64,000 nucleotides of DNA. Origin: Zonotrichia leucophrys gambelii (taxonomy: Eukaryota > Chordata > Aves > Passeriformes > Passerellidae). Made by a program: the position numbers and the translations under genes. Below the pieces are notes generated by a model that did not search any database, was not told where the DNA came from, and saw only the letters and a program-made list of their open reading frames with translations. Positions 40,161 to 53,569 of this stretch are shown one piece after another; the stretch's first letter is position 1, and every line of letters starts with the position of its first letter. Location: NCBI RefSeq assembly GCF_028769735.1, contig NC_088172.1, positions 57,319,075 to 57,383,074 of the forward strand, written 5' to 3'.

Positions 40161-43100
40161 AGCCTCGGTGTAAAGCCTCGAGCCTCCCTTCGATTTGTAA
40201 AGCAAAGATACGGCTTTGATAGTGATCAATCCACCTGGAATCCAAGGGACGTGCACTGTCAAATCTGGCTAAGAAATGACCACGTAGGTGGATCGTGGGG
40301 AACAACATCAAAAAGTCTCTCCTGCCAAGGAGTGTCAGAAAACAGGAAGGCAAAGCCCTGGGCTCAGGCTTCGGGGCACAGCTTATCCCAGCTCCTGACA
40401 CTGGCTCTGTATAAACCGCAACTCGCGGCTGCTTCCCAAATAAGCGACATGGGAAGCCTGGCTCCGGAAAAAAACCACAAAAACCCCACAAAACCAGCCA
40501 GGAGGTGCCAAGAACAGCACAGCACACCCCTTTCATTAGCCCTTTGCTTGGTGAGAGGGCAATGCGCCACTTTCTGCGGTCACTCTCGCACAAGTCCATG
40601 TAGACAAGGGCTGAAGAGGGAACAGCATTTGCAAGTCCTCCCAAATAAGAAGTTTGGTGAGGTTACTTCTGCTACATAGAGCTGAGGAAAGTCCTGTATG
40701 TCCCATTCCTGTTCCTTTGTAAGTTGAAGAGCTCTGAGTTTATCTTCCCCAAATGGGCTGAGCAGGGTCAGGGGATTTAAGTCAAAATTAAATACTAATG
40801 TTGAAAAATATTTTTTACAGTGCAGCTAGTATTTTATGTGAATATTAAACTCACAAGCAGCTATAAAACCCACAGAAAATATAACTTGTGTTGCCTATCT
40901 TCTTTTGGTCAAAGTCAAGCTTGAAATAAATTTTGTCATCCACCAAAATAGTTTTTGCCAGCTCTGTTCGAGAGCTTACATAATGTTAAGTTTAAAATGC
41001 ATTAAATGATTCATGCTTTCATATGCTAGTAGTGTTTTTAATTATTTGTTTTAAAATACACACATTGCCACAAATTTTTCAATAGGACACTGAGCTATTT
41101 CTTCCTGCCCTTGTAAATGCCCTGTAGTCAAAAAGAAATCCACAAAAATGTTGTGTGAAAACCCAGCTGATCCTATGCCCCTTGTTTAAAAGTGAGCATC
41201 TTATAAAACCAAGGCCATATAAAGCAATGAAAAAACAATGTTATGTTCTGAAGTGCTCCTTGCCCTTCAGTGCAAAGAACTAAATGAGGACTATAATTTT
41301 TTAGTTTTGTTATTTTTATGAGAGTCTGTTGAGTCATTCCTACCAAGGCTTACTTCGCTGGAAGCAGATTACAGAGCTGGATACAGCAGCTGCATTCTGT
41401 GGTTGCTTTCAGAGAGACCAGGAGAGGAAAAATAAACAAACATGATACTTTAGGAGTTTCTATGTATGCTGGCATACAGAAAGAGCAAAAAAAGACATAT
41501 TCTCAATCAGAGAGAGCTTTCATTTCTTTTTTAAATGGCATCTTTCTAAAGAGTGGGATAGCAGGAAGAATGCTAGCTTTTAATAGATGTTCTACGCCAA
41601 CACAGTGACACACAGGGCTGCCCTCACAGCTGTTTTGAAGTTAGTTATCCTCTTGGAAACTCTAAACCAGGAGATGAATTGATTAAAATAGTCTTTGGAG
41701 CAGAAAAAATTCCCAGAAGCTTATCCATCTCTTGCAGATGTTGCAGTTTCTAGGAGTAAAATCTGCATTAAATCAAACAGGTGTAATAGTGCTCATTTTA
41801 AAACAACAACAGCAATAACAACAACAAAGCAACAGCAACAAACAAAACTAAAAACAGCAACAAAACCAAAACAAAGCACAACAAACCCCCAGCCAAATAA
41901 AACAATGAAACAACAATAAAAACCCAACTAGCCAAAACCAACCAACCAACCAAAAAACCCCAAACCTCACGGGGAAGTGTGAAATTTTCAGCCAGTTTGT
42001 TACTGGGCCAGATTAAAATGCTGCATTCAGGCATCCAGAGCTCTGGGAAAACACACCAAAACTTCATATTGGCTTTGGTCAAAAACCTCTGAGACTGCCA
42101 GTCAAGCTTACCAACTGAAGGAAGAAAAAATAGGTAGTAAAATTTCCAGCTGAAAGATGAGCAACAATTATTCACAAGTAATTTCTTAACTTCAATTTCA
42201 CTCTAAAAAGAAAAAGTTTTATCTGCTAACTTTCAATAATTATATTAAATTATATTCACTTTCCCTTCATTTCTTGTTCTATACAAAAATAAAATCTTCT
42301 TTTTCTTGTTAGGTCTATTTTTTACAAAATGAATGTCTGCACTAGGGCACTTTCATTACAAGTTTAGAGGAATACTAAATGAGTGGGAGAAAGGAGATAC
42401 AGATATATATAGAGAGAATTATTACTCAGTGGTAATATGCTTGTATGACTAGGATTCCTGAAAAGTCACATTTTCAGATATGTCAAGGTTTTTGTACTGA
42501 ATACCACTAAATATCATTATCAGAATATACAATAATGGATGCTTACTTATGGAAATCACAGAAATGTGTTGATTTTAGTGCTGAAATTATCCGTTTGCAG
42601 AGTAACACTGTATCTCTTCAAGCCAGGTTTCAAAAGGTGGAGACGCTGGGAGGCCATAAGAGCTGGAACTGCAGAGGCCACTGGGTGTCAGGGTTGGACC
42701 TGCAAAAATTCTTCTTCCATAAAAACGGAATGGTTGGATGCACCTCCGAAATGTAGAGGAAAAAGGGTAGAGGGGGCTGCTGGACCAAGAAAGACAGTGT
42801 CAGTGGCTGCCCAGTGCAAGATACAAACAAATTTTTGAATTCCCTACTGATTTTCTGGGTGGAAGTGTGAAGACATAAATACCCTGCAAACAAGATGATG
42901 TGACAATCAAAATAGATAAAACCAGCACACACCCGGAAGATGATAAAATCGGGAGGACTGCCTTTTTTTTTTCCCCAGAAATTCCTCTATTCTTCATTAT
43001 ATTGATTTGTCCTACAAATACAGTGACAAAAAAACCCCTGAGATTGCATTAGCCTGGCAAGAATGATGCTGGAATTTAAATAATGATAAAAACCTATTGT

Positions 43101-45349
43101 CTATGTGGCATGTGATTTTTTTTCTTAAGTATATATTTCATTAAAAATACGTTGCTTCTGCTAAAACAGGGTTCTTAGATAATTTTTTACAGACGTCACA
43201 TTACCACTTAGCAATTTAATACTTGAAAAGTTACATTTTTCTAATTGCCTGTTTGGGGGTTTTTTCCTCAGTTTTCCCATGCTATCACATGAACTGCAAT
43301 GCAGTTTCTCAAATGTTGTTATACCTATGAACATTATCAGCCTCAGAAATCTCTTATTTTGACCCTGAAAGAGATGGAAGAAAATTTTGCTGCTTTTCTC
43401 AAAGATCCTTTAAAAAATGTTTTTCACACACAAGCCTCTTCTTCCACCTTGTTTTATGCAAACTTCTCTGATTTCTTTCTTTGCCTTGTAGTCAGAATCA
43501 TGATTTTGCTGCAGGGTAAGAATTTGCCATCACACTGCAGCCACCCACAGCCTTTGGGCTGCTTCTGGGACAGAGGAAACCCAGTCCTTGCAGGCATGGT
43601 TAAGTTTCAAACTTTCTTCTACTATTAGAAACTATGTTTTGTTATTGATTTGATTTTATAGTGTGCAAATACTCCAAAATCTGAATGCTCTTTTAGGGTT
43701 GCATGGCTGATTCTCTGCCAAAACTATAGATTGGAAGAATGTGGAGTGAAAAATCAGGAAAGAAATACTGAGTATCCCACAATTGAAGCCACACACTTTA
43801 TGCTGCTCTGTATCAATGTAATCAGTCATATTATGTTGAATCAGACTGCAGCTGGAGAAATTCACTCCTGAAGAACTGCCAAACTGAAACCTGTGACCTG
43901 CACTAACAGTGTCTTGCCTAGGAGCAGCTTAGGGATCACAGAGAATGGGCCTTGGAGCTTCACACTCCATCAGCTGCTTGTGAACATCACTGTGATGCTC
44001 TAGACATTCTGTATGGGCCTGAAAAACAGCTGTGTGCCTTAGGGGCACAGCATAATTGAATAGCTTAGTTTGGGTGCCACTGAGCACTTGCTAGCAAGGT
44101 GCGGGAGCACCCTAAAAGCAGAGAGGCAGTAGGGGTCACTAGCACAGTGCTTACAGATGAGACACTGAAATAATGTGGTGATCTGAGAAATGTGGTGTGG
44201 AGGGAGATGGAGCACAGTGGAAGCCTGGCAGAGGCAGCTCTCACTTGCTGTTTGGAGGGAAGTTCTTTATTCCAAAGCCATCACTTTAAAAATAAAAGTC
44301 TGTCCAGTAATGTAATTAGTTACCTCTTCAGGCTAAAAATAGAGCCAGTAATAGTCTCCCAGGTGAGTTGAAACTACTTGCGTCCATATACGTTTTTGTA
44401 ATGGGAAAGGTTTGTTCTTGGCATGCATTTGAAAACCAAATGAAGTAATAAGAGTGAACACATCAAAACTGGGGAAGACTACAGCACTCTCCAAGAAGCA
44501 GCTGTATTCTGCCCATTTTCTTTGCATGTCTTTTCTTCATTCACTCCAGATAAACTGCCACAGCTAATACAGCTATTAATTGAGTTCAATAAGGTATACA
44601 AAAGTAGCAGTGATGAAAGGCACATGTTTAAATAGGCCAACATTTTGAATATTAGAAATGTACACAAATTTAAATTAGAAGAAATTGATTTGGACATTGA
44701 GTGGCTCTGTGTATCATATCAATGTATGTTTTCTGTGTGCAAGAAAGAGTAAGGATAGAGGAAGTGACTTTCCTTTTTTTTAAGTCTGACTTGAAGATGC
44801 TTAATGCAGCTGTTTCTTTTTTTATCTGCCACGTAATTCTCATGTTTTAAAAATACTAATTTCTTCAGAACAGTGCTTAAAAGTGTTCTGTACAGAGAAG
44901 CCCATCTGTAGCCAGTCTTTTCTCTCTCCTGCTTTCCCCATCACACATAGTGCACAAGTATTCATCATTTCACCTCCATCTCTGCAGTAAGCACAGAGGA
45001 CATTGGTGTCATCACCCTTATCTAGACATAAAATCCATCATCTGTTTTGTGCACAAGGGCAGCTCATCTGTTACTGCACAGCAAGTCAGTTCATAAAAGT
45101 AAAAAATAAGATCAGGAGAAGCATGGAGCTGTTGATATTAGTGAGTCATCAGCCTGCCTATTTGGTATGTGTTGTACTAATTCATGTGAAATTTCAGACA
45201 GTGGATTGCTTGTGGGACAAACAGCAAAGGAGAGAAGGGGCAGCAATGAATATTTAGGATATTAGAATCACTGCAGGGGGAAGAAAATAACGTCCCTTCC
45301 AAGCACCTCTAGGAAATAGGACACCAGTCACCACCAGTTCACCACAGAA
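40161..45349. other. gene-free spacer upstream of SF3B5
   Basis: No gene was recognised. A 196-codon minus-strand frame at 40054-40644 overlaps the edge of the CpG island but shows no protein motif. An A/C-rich low-complexity tract is present near 41.8-42.0 kb. The remainder is AT-rich with short open frames. Confidence 0.6.
41801..41967 (+). repeat. A/C-rich low-complexity tract
   Basis: About 165 bases are nearly devoid of T and low in G on the plus strand, built of AACAAC, AACAGC and AAAACC words and ending in ACCAACCAACCAACC. It has no strict period. It produces long open frames on both strands that should be ignored. Confidence 0.85.
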
Positions 45350-45487
45350 TTAGAGAATCAAGTTTAAGCCCAGCCTTCTTCAGTTAGAGGCCTTTTCCCC
45401 TTGTCCTATCACCACATACCCTGCTAAAAAGTCCCTTTCCAGCCTTCTTGTAAGTCCGCTTTAGGTACTGGAAGGCTGTTATATAAA
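45350..45487 (-). mobile_element. CR1 LINE internal fragment (reverse)
   Basis: The plus strand contains CCCCTTGTCCTATCACCACAT, AAAAAGTCCCTTTCCAGCC and GGTACTGGAAGGCTG in CR1 reverse order. The usual 3' tail is only hinted at on the left (ACAGAATTAGAGAATCA), so the segment between has been lost. The fragment is about 140 bases long. Confidence 0.85.
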
Positions 45488-48400
45488 CCAGTTGTTTCTC
45501 AACCTGGGTTGGGAACTTCCTCATTTGAAATAAAAAAATTACATAAACCTCTTGCATTTACTGTGAAAGTAAAGCTCTCACTAATAAAATGATGCAACAT
45601 ATCTCACCTTCAGCTTTATCTGAGTATTGCTGTTTATTACTTTCAAGGCAAATAGAACATAATTTTTCATAACACCAAGCACTGTAGACAAATTATTATG
45701 TTCAAATCACAACTCCTAGTAACTCATAATAAATATCTTTTTGATTGCTGGTTTCATTATTGGGAACGTCTTACTCATTTCAAGCTTAAAATTGCTTAAA
45801 TTACTAGATCCTCCTCAGAGTGTAGAGACTTGGCAAGGAAAAAGCCTCTGGAAGCAAGGTATTTATAGTCAGGACTGGGCAATGTTAGTAATGTGTGATG
45901 ATAACAATCCCATCTATACATTTTGGAATGTGATTTGAGAGCTTGAAAGAGAGTTGCTGATTTTGGAAAGCAAACATTTAAGGAGTACAGCAAAAAGATG
46001 TTATCGCTTTAGACTGTAATATTTCTTCCCACCTCCTCACAACCATGCAGATTAAGAAACCTTGAAACCAACTTGACTAAAAATCATGCGAACCTGGACA
46101 TTTTAAAATAAGCTTTCAAATAAGTGATTTCTTTTGCTGTTGTTTTTAAGTAGCATGTATTGTTTGCTCTCTTTTTTTTTCTTTTTGCATTTTGAGCTTC
46201 TGTATTTCACTTTGTATTTGCTCTTTTCCATAAATGTTTGAAAGTAGTTATTTTTATGTTTGAAGGTACCTAATTTTAGAAGATTAGAGCTGAAATGTTC
46301 ACATACTTGATTGCAGTGAAAGAGGCTTTAAGAAAAGCACTGTGCAAACTGCTGGTACTGGGGTTGTAATCTAGAGCCCCGACAGGATGTGTGTAGATTG
46401 TGTCAATGACGAATAGCTCACGTCTCTCAGAATAGCTGCTGTGAAGCACAGATGATCTGGTATCCACGTACAGCTGTGTACTGCAGCCCATTTGTGGAAA
46501 AGCCTTCAGTATGAAATACAAGCATTTGAAAACCATAGCTGTCTGTTCCCATTTCTCTATCTTTTTCAGCCTTTTGTAACTTAACAAAAGTTAAGTTACT
46601 TGGCTCCTCTTGGCTAAGGCGTTCTCCTGCAGTGTTTGCACTCACCCAATGGGGCCTTGTTCACAGCCTCGTGGTACTGTTGTTACATCAACTCTCGTGG
46701 CTGTTTGTGATATTCACCTCTGGTGAATAAAGACATGGTTTTGAACATGATTAATGGGATATATTTTTAACAGGCAGAGAAAGAGAAGTGCAGTCTCTCC
46801 AGTGGGTTCTTCACTTTAAGCTCCAAATACAGTCTTCTGCCTGTAGATTTAAGGACTTAGGCTTATGTTAGGTATTTCAAGTGCTAAAACCATTGGCAGC
46901 AGTTGTTCATACTTGGCACCTCAAAAGCATCAAGCCTGAAGGGTAAGGAAATCTTATTGTTGGTGCCAGCAAAAAGTCAGCATTTAGGGAACAGGTTGGG
47001 GCAGAGATTCCCATACCAATGTGTGCATGAATGTGTGACTGCTTGTAGCTGTCATAACACCTTGTCACACTCAAACATGTAGGAAATTATTTGCAAACCT
47101 TGAAAAAATGTCAAAGATGATTAAAGATTAATTATCAACTACATTTGCAATTATGGCAAGTTGTCAGGTGATTTTTATTAGTAAGGGATGAACACACAAC
47201 AGTAAACACTATCAGGAAAAAAAATCTAATCTCTTTTAGTTAAAGGGCCATGAACATTGGTCAGTGTAATCCCATGACAGCTTTTCTCTCCCCCATTCAA
47301 TAAGTTCCTTGTGTGAAGATGAGCTGCAAATTATTTTCCGATAAAATATGTTTTTTCTATCTCATATAGGTAAAAAAGGCTCCACAATCTTTTTCATACC
47401 GTGTCTGACTGCTGAATTTATCAGTGTGAAAAGAGCTGCTCTGAGTGACTCAGCTGCAGAACAGATTTGTCTTGTCATTGGAGAGCAGACTTGTATAGCT
47501 GCTGAGTCATAAACTGGCTTGTATAACTGGAAGGGTAAAACAAGCTTGTCTAGTGACTCAGTTTGTAATTTGATCCTCCTCTCATTCCCAAAGGCACATG
47601 CACCTGTATTTTGAAACTGCTGGGATCGTTAATTACAGTTTGAATCATTTCAGTGGTACCCATGGAATGTTTCCTTCCAATACACTCTGCTGTTCAATTC
47701 TTCTCCCATAACCCGTGGGATGTGGCCAAATGCTTCTTCCTTCACAGAGGGGGAAAAAAAATATTTGTATTTTCCTTCACTACTAAAACCCATCATCATT
47801 ATGATCCTAACAGATCTTCCAGTGGAGCTTAAATCAAAAAAGCAGCACCTGTACTTTCACCTTTTTTAGGGGACTATTATTACTCCATTTGAAAGACTAT
47901 TTTCAATAGTAAGTTAGGTTTAAGAAATAAGGTCGATCTTTTATGTGTGTATAGAATTCCAAAATGTTGGCTAAGAAATCATAAGCCAAAATCTTCCTCT
48001 ATGTGTAGGTACCTTATTTTGACTTGCTGTTTGTGGAAGAAGAAAATGGTGTTTTAGCTAAGAATATTTTATGCTCAGGAGGAATTAGAAAAAATCTTTG
48101 CATTGAGATTTGTTTGCCTGATTTAAGAAAAAGCTAGCCTTAAATCTAGAAGGAAAAGAAAACAAAACATTCAGGGCAGTCATCTGCTTTATGGATGTCA
48201 TTGTTTCCTTTATAAAACATACTAGAAAGTGCAGTAGCCTTTCTTCTGAGAACTGTATAGTACCCTACAAGCACTAGCTCTTGATGACCATACTAAGAAA
48301 AGGAAATACTGTTCTAATCAAATAGATGAGGATGTTGAGACAGGCAATGAAATCCTGGGCCAGGCGCCTCATGCTGACCTGGTGTCAGGGCAGGCTCCTT

Positions 48401-49503
48401 GGTGGTACTGCACTGTGCCCATCACCCAGCTCTGCTCCAGCTCTCCATGAAGGGTTTTCACTGACTCAGCTCAGCTCAGCAGAGCACAGCACATCACCTC
48501 TGGGTGAGACTTGTTTATGACTGTATTGGTTTGATTTAGGCAAATGAGCCCTTTGGAAAATTTTATTGTCAGTTAGGTTTCTGTTTCCTCCTACGAACTC
48601 AAGTAGAGTCTGAACTGAGCCCACACTCACGCTGACACATTTCTCACCCTTCTCACACTGTGCTGAGGAGCCCCTCTGAAAGCTGCATTTTGATTTGCAT
48701 GCAGACACAGTCATATTATTAAATACAACAAGCTCTAGCATGTTTGTAGCAAAGCTGAAAATTTCCACTTTTTTACCAAATGAAAGTGAAATTCTGTTTG
48801 CCTAGGATGAGCTGGAGGGAGGTGGGGATGAATCTGAATACACTTTTAAATTGCTTTGACCAGTATGTTCCCTACAAACAACTTGTGCATTGACCCTGAT
48901 GATACCTTTTCAGCTGTTTGAATGCTTGAATGCAACCTTCATCTCAGAAATCCTGCAGCTGTTGGTTATGAGGGAGCTGTCTGAAGACACAGGTCACCTT
49001 CAACCTCTTTTTAGTTTTCTCCTGAACAGTACTAATGGCTTGTAAAAGAAATAGCCTTTGGGTTTAGACAGACCTTTGGTAGTAGGTAGGTTTTTTCTAA
49101 GAAAAGTACTCTTATAAAGGTACACTAGCACAAAACATTTCTTACAGATGTGAGGTACTATTGGGTTTGAATTACTCTGTCTGTATCTGGGTGTGAACCC
49201 CTACTTCCCCAAGGTTTGGGGCATCAGAGTTGGGATTCTTGGATCAGCTCATTAGAAAGATGAGACACTAACAAGTCTGGTTGTGATTTGCAATTGTGTA
49301 AATATCTGAGTTGTGGGGGCTTGTTCGTGCTTGTCTCTAGGATCTGGGAAGCATTTTATTTAAAAAAAAAAAGTTTTAACTGCCAAAGGCAGCTGCCAGA
49401 ACCTTTATATAATACATTTCATTTTGCTTTCTGGTACTTGTCTTCAGGGCATTAGCTAGAGGACACATTTGGTCTATTCACTCATCTGGATACATAATCC
49501 CTA
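45488..49503. other. gene-free spacer with AP-1-like motif cluster
   Basis: No gene was recognised. The clearest non-random structure is a group of three AP-1/MARE-type sites at 47446-47560, listed separately. A further TGACTCAGC occurs at 48462-48470, followed by a short run of CTCAG words. The rest is AT-rich. Confidence 0.6.
47446..47560. promoter_or_regulatory. candidate enhancer: three AP-1/MARE-type sites
   Basis: There is a perfect 7-base AP-1 core at 47446-47452 (TGACTCA, extended to TGACTCAGC), at 47503-47509 (TGAGTCA, extended to TGCTGAGTCA, a MARE/NF-E2-like form) and at 47554-47560 (TGACTCA). The spacing is 57 and 51 bases. An E-box CAGCTG overlaps the first site. It is about 13 kb upstream of the putative STX11 promoter. 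Enhancer function is inferred only from motif clustering. Confidence 0.4.
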
Positions 49504-49858
49504 TCATGGATTCATAGAATGGTTTTGGTTGGAAGGGGCCTTAAAGATCATTCAGTTCTAACCCACCAGCCATGGGCAGGACAGCTTTCACTACACCAGG
49601 CTGCTCAAAGCCCCATCCAACTGGATCCAACCCATCCAACAGTTCCAGGGATGGGAACTCTACAACTTCTCTGGGCAACCTGTTCCATTGCCCCACCAAC
49701 CCCACAGCAAAGGATTTCTTCTTAATATCTAATCTAAACCTATGCTCTTTCAGATTAAAGCCATTTCCTCTTTTCCTATCACTACATAGCCTTATGAAAT
49801 GTTTGATTCTCCTCTATACCAGAAACAAAACAACCCACTGTCTATCCTCCATGTTATG
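49504..49858 (-). mobile_element. CR1 LINE 3' fragment (reverse)
   Basis: The plus strand begins TTCATAGAATGGTTTTGGTTG and GAAGGGGCCTTAAAGATCAT, the complement of the CR1 3' end. It is followed by CACCAGGCTGCTCAAAGCCCC, the CCAGGGATGGGAACTCTAC block, and TTTCCTCTTTTCCTATCACTAC near 49780. It is low-divergence compared with the other copies and probably the youngest CR1 here. It is 5'-truncated after about 355 bases. Confidence 0.95.
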
Positions 49859-51169
49859 ATTCCTGTAGTTTATAATACTGGGCCTGCCTCATTTGATGCC
49901 ATGTTCAAACTTCCACTGACTTCACTGAAAGCAGAACTTGGCAATTATTTTTAACTGGTATAGACTCATTAAATATCCAACCGTTTTTTCCACATTATCT
50001 GAATAACATTCACACATAAAGAATTATTGAAGGGAGAGAATTATTTAAGTAGAAAGATGGCTGTACAGAGACAAGCCTTTAGAGAAACAAAATATCTGTA
50101 AGAAAAAAGCAGAGACATGAAAAGACATGTAATCTTTTCATGAAAAGAGAGAACTAGCACTCAGGGGATTTGGATGCAACTTCTAGTTAGATCAAGACTT
50201 GCTGTACACCTCTAGGCATTTTGACACTTTCTGTGATTTCTTTCCCATCTATAATACATGGGGAGCAATACACACAGCAGTATTTTAAAGTAATTGCTTG
50301 CAAATTGGTTTAGAGAGCCTCAAGTAGAGCATACTTTATAAATGTAATGCAATATTATTATTGTTGTCACATAAAAACCTAGCTTAGTCCATCAATTTAG
50401 TTGTCACCAAAGCCACATGGATGGCAGGGTTTCTAACGTTACTTGGAAAATCATCTTTCAAGTCTGATGTTGTCCTTCAACAACTGGCACACCTATCTCC
50501 TTTCGTCTTCCCGGAATAAGATTCTGAAAATTTCCATGTAGTACAGGTTTGAAGACTGATGGGCATATTACTGTGTGTGTAAAAGAATTTGGAGTGTGCT
50601 TTTCAGTGTCTAATCAATCCCTCTTATCACTTGAAATATAGTGCAAACACGTGTTACACTGTGACGCTGCCTGCTACAGTTCTTTGCCCAAGTCTCAGAG
50701 AGCCTGGATACACCTCAGCACCTACTAATCCCATAAAAATTCTGCAGTGCTCCCTGTCAGGCCACCAGCTGAGGCCAGGAGAGTGTGTTTTATGTCTTGC
50801 ACTGACAGACACGTGGGGAGATTGCTCTGCCCAGACACCTGAACAAAGACTGAGTTGTTTTCAAAGCAAGCTGCAAATGCTGTAACTGCAGATACATATC
50901 ATTGGAAATAACAAATCTTGGGAAAATAAGTGGATCAGTAGCCAAGAAATGTAGGTGTGTTGCTGTGAGAACATCGCCTGTGAAGAGCTGGCTTTGCTGG
51001 AGGAGCTAATGAGCCTACCTGAGACACTCTTCATGCACTAACAGGCACACAGACAGCCTGGCTGTTCCTGCACTGAGGTGTGTAGGATGTGGGAATTTAA
51101 GGCTTCCTATTTAGAGGAATCTTTCAGCACCAAGATCTGACCTCTACAGCTGTGTATTTTGGACCACAT
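49859..51169. other. gene-free spacer
   Basis: This spacer lies between two reverse CR1 copies. No gene, RNA gene or further repeat was recognised. A 98-codon plus-strand frame at 50589-50885 has no recognisable motif. Confidence 0.6.
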
Positions 51170-51632
51170 TGGAATCACAGGTTAGGAGAGACATCAGGCA
51201 GTAATTTTGTCTAATCTCCTGCTCCAATCTCTCAGAGTCAACATTGATCTCTGTGCTTTGGCCAGATGGATCTTGAAAATCTCCAAGAATAGAGATTCCC
51301 CAACTTCTTCAGGCAATATCCTGTTCCAGTGCTTCACTGCCCTCATAATGTGGATTTTTCCTTTACTTCCTACTGGAATTTCATCCCAATTTATGAGCAT
51401 TGTTTCTCATTCTCCTGCCATACACCTGGGTTGTATCAGTAATCTCTTCAGTACATTAAGGCTGCTGTTAGATCCACTAAATCTCTTCTTTTCTGGGCTA
51501 AACAAACACAGTTCCTTCAGCCTCTCCCTTCAGGTCACAGACTCCAAACCTGTGATCATCTTGGTGACTCTTTGCTGGACTCACTCAAGTTCATCTACAT
51601 CCTCCTCATACTGGTAATCCAGATCTGTGACT
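51170..51632 (-). mobile_element. CR1 LINE fragment (reverse)
   Basis: The plus strand starts TGGAATCACAGGTTAGGAGAG and continues with CTCCAAGAATAGAGATTCCCC, CAGGCAATATCCTGTTCCAG, TTCTGGGCTAAACAAACACAG, GTTCCTTCAGCCTCTCC and TTTGCTGGACTCACTCAAG. These are CR1 blocks in reverse order. It is an older, more diverged subfamily than the copy at 49.5 kb. It is about 460 bases, 5'-truncated. Confidence 0.85.
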
Positions 51633-53522
51633 TCCTTACAAAAATCAAGGAAAGAGAGCCAGAACTCTTCCTAAATGTATTTTCAGGCCATGCATTTCCA
51701 TAACAGTAGGGAGGATCATTATTTTCTTGCTCTTTCCCAAGAGGAAGGAAAGTATAAGGCATCAGAGAGAACATTACTCAGATTTCCAAAGCTCACATCC
51801 ATACACTCTGACTGACCAGAGTAGCTCCACAGATTGGCTGTGATTTTGAATTGCAAAAGTAGTTAAGTTCTTATCTGTGAACCATAAGGGGCTAAATCCT
51901 ATGTGGAGAATCCAGTCAGAGACAGAGGAATGGTGCCATGTGGGTAACAGAATAATCTTAAGAAAACTGTATTTCAGGATGGATGGAGATGGGAATTTAG
52001 GCAATCTGTTATCCTAGTGCGTCTTGTGCCCACTCCTCCTCCATGTTCCCTACAGGGTTGAAAGGACTGCATGGCATCAATTGAATGGGTGACCTTACCC
52101 CTTTGAGGAATGAAGGGGAAGAAAAAATCCCTAAAGAGGGATTATCTTAAATGAAATTAATTTAACTGTCACTACAGTTGCAGATATGGCAAGATTTCAA
52201 GCATCACTTGGAAAATTTTCTTGCCATGTCACAAAATAGAAACATTTTTCGTCATAAATTGATGTGCCTATCTCCTGTCATCTTCAGGTAGTGAGCATGT
52301 GGAAATTTGATGTGCAGGTATTCAGTGCTATTTGGAATGGAATAAAGATTCACTTCTCTAGATGTATTCTAGATGTAGTACTGATTATTGGTGAACTTTA
52401 AATTGGCTGTTGTGTATTAATCACTATTTAAAAATTATTTTATATTAAATATTATATTAAATTAGCTTCAGTTATTAATTTTGTTTATCTGTTATTGAAT
52501 TATTTTGTTATTTATACTTCATTTTAAATTCACCCCAAATTTGTACTTACAGCAATTGTATATGCTGTAGTTAACATTAAATATGGACAGTATTTAAAAT
52601 CATTATTTATGTAGGATCTTCCCTTGCATAATTAAATGTGAGTTGGGTTTTCTTTCATTTATCAGGTTGTAAAAATTTATTCTGTAAGATGGAAACCATG
52701 TTTAACATCCTTGTAACATACAAGTGTAACACTATCAGTGTTTCCTCCCAGGTTTGTGGTGAAACCAATGGTTCCAAGCCATGCAGTGTAACACGTGTGG
52801 AGCATTGTTTTCTGTGCTTGTCCCCTGCCTGTGCCCCCTGCATTTCTGGAGAGGACTGCCTGCTGACCTTGGACAAGAAGCAAGGTTTATGTAGTTAGGC
52901 ACGGTACAAAGGCATAGTAGATGATGGGTATTTCCAGAATTTTCTTTCAGTTTAAAAAAAAAAAAAAAGTGTGAATTAACTTCTCAGGATTAAGAGAACA
53001 GTACCAGATTCTCCTTACAATATTTTTAGTATGATTTTTAATAGATTTTCTGTAATATGTAAAAATCTTACTATATCATTGCAACTGTTTATTATCTTAA
53101 TAAAAATACCCACTTCCAATATTTGGCTTGAAGTTTGCAGAACTGATTTATCCCCCTGAAGATGTAGTCTTATGTTTTACTGTGTTTTAATTTTTTTTCT
53201 ACAAATATATAGAATATATATAGAACATAGAATATATAAATATTCTATAAATACCTTTGACATGTGTCAATAAGATTTAGAAAATCAGGCTAAAATAAGT
53301 TTGAGGAAGTCATTTAATCCACTCCCTACCTCAATTTAAAATCAGCCATACTTCAATTATTCCTAGGAGATACTTATCCAGCGAACAAGAGGCACAGCCA
53401 GGCAAAGTTGCATTGCTGAAGCTGAGACTACAAGGAAGAAATAAGAACTGAGCTTGTATGCACAGTGTAGTCCTCCTTCTCTGCCATAGCAGTACACAAC
53501 CTACATAGAGATGTGAATTATA

Positions 53523-53569
53523 AAGTGTATACATATGTATATATATGTGTGTACATATATATATATGTA
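53523..53569 (+). repeat. TA/TG-rich microsatellite-like tract
   Basis: The tract is built of TATATA, TATGTATA and TGTGTG words between about 53523 and 53569. It is imperfect, with no single pure run longer than about 10 bases. Confidence 0.75.

Noticed and set aside
40054..40644. 196-codon minus-strand frame upstream of SF3B5
   Set aside because: It lies at the edge of the CpG island, where stops are rarer. No domain, conserved motif or splice context was seen, and frames on the other strand are also long.
45485..45530. Possible hAT/MER5-like terminus (CAGTTGTTTCTCAACCTGGG)
   Set aside because: It resembles a hAT inverted terminus, but no matching second terminus or 8-base target duplication was found nearby.
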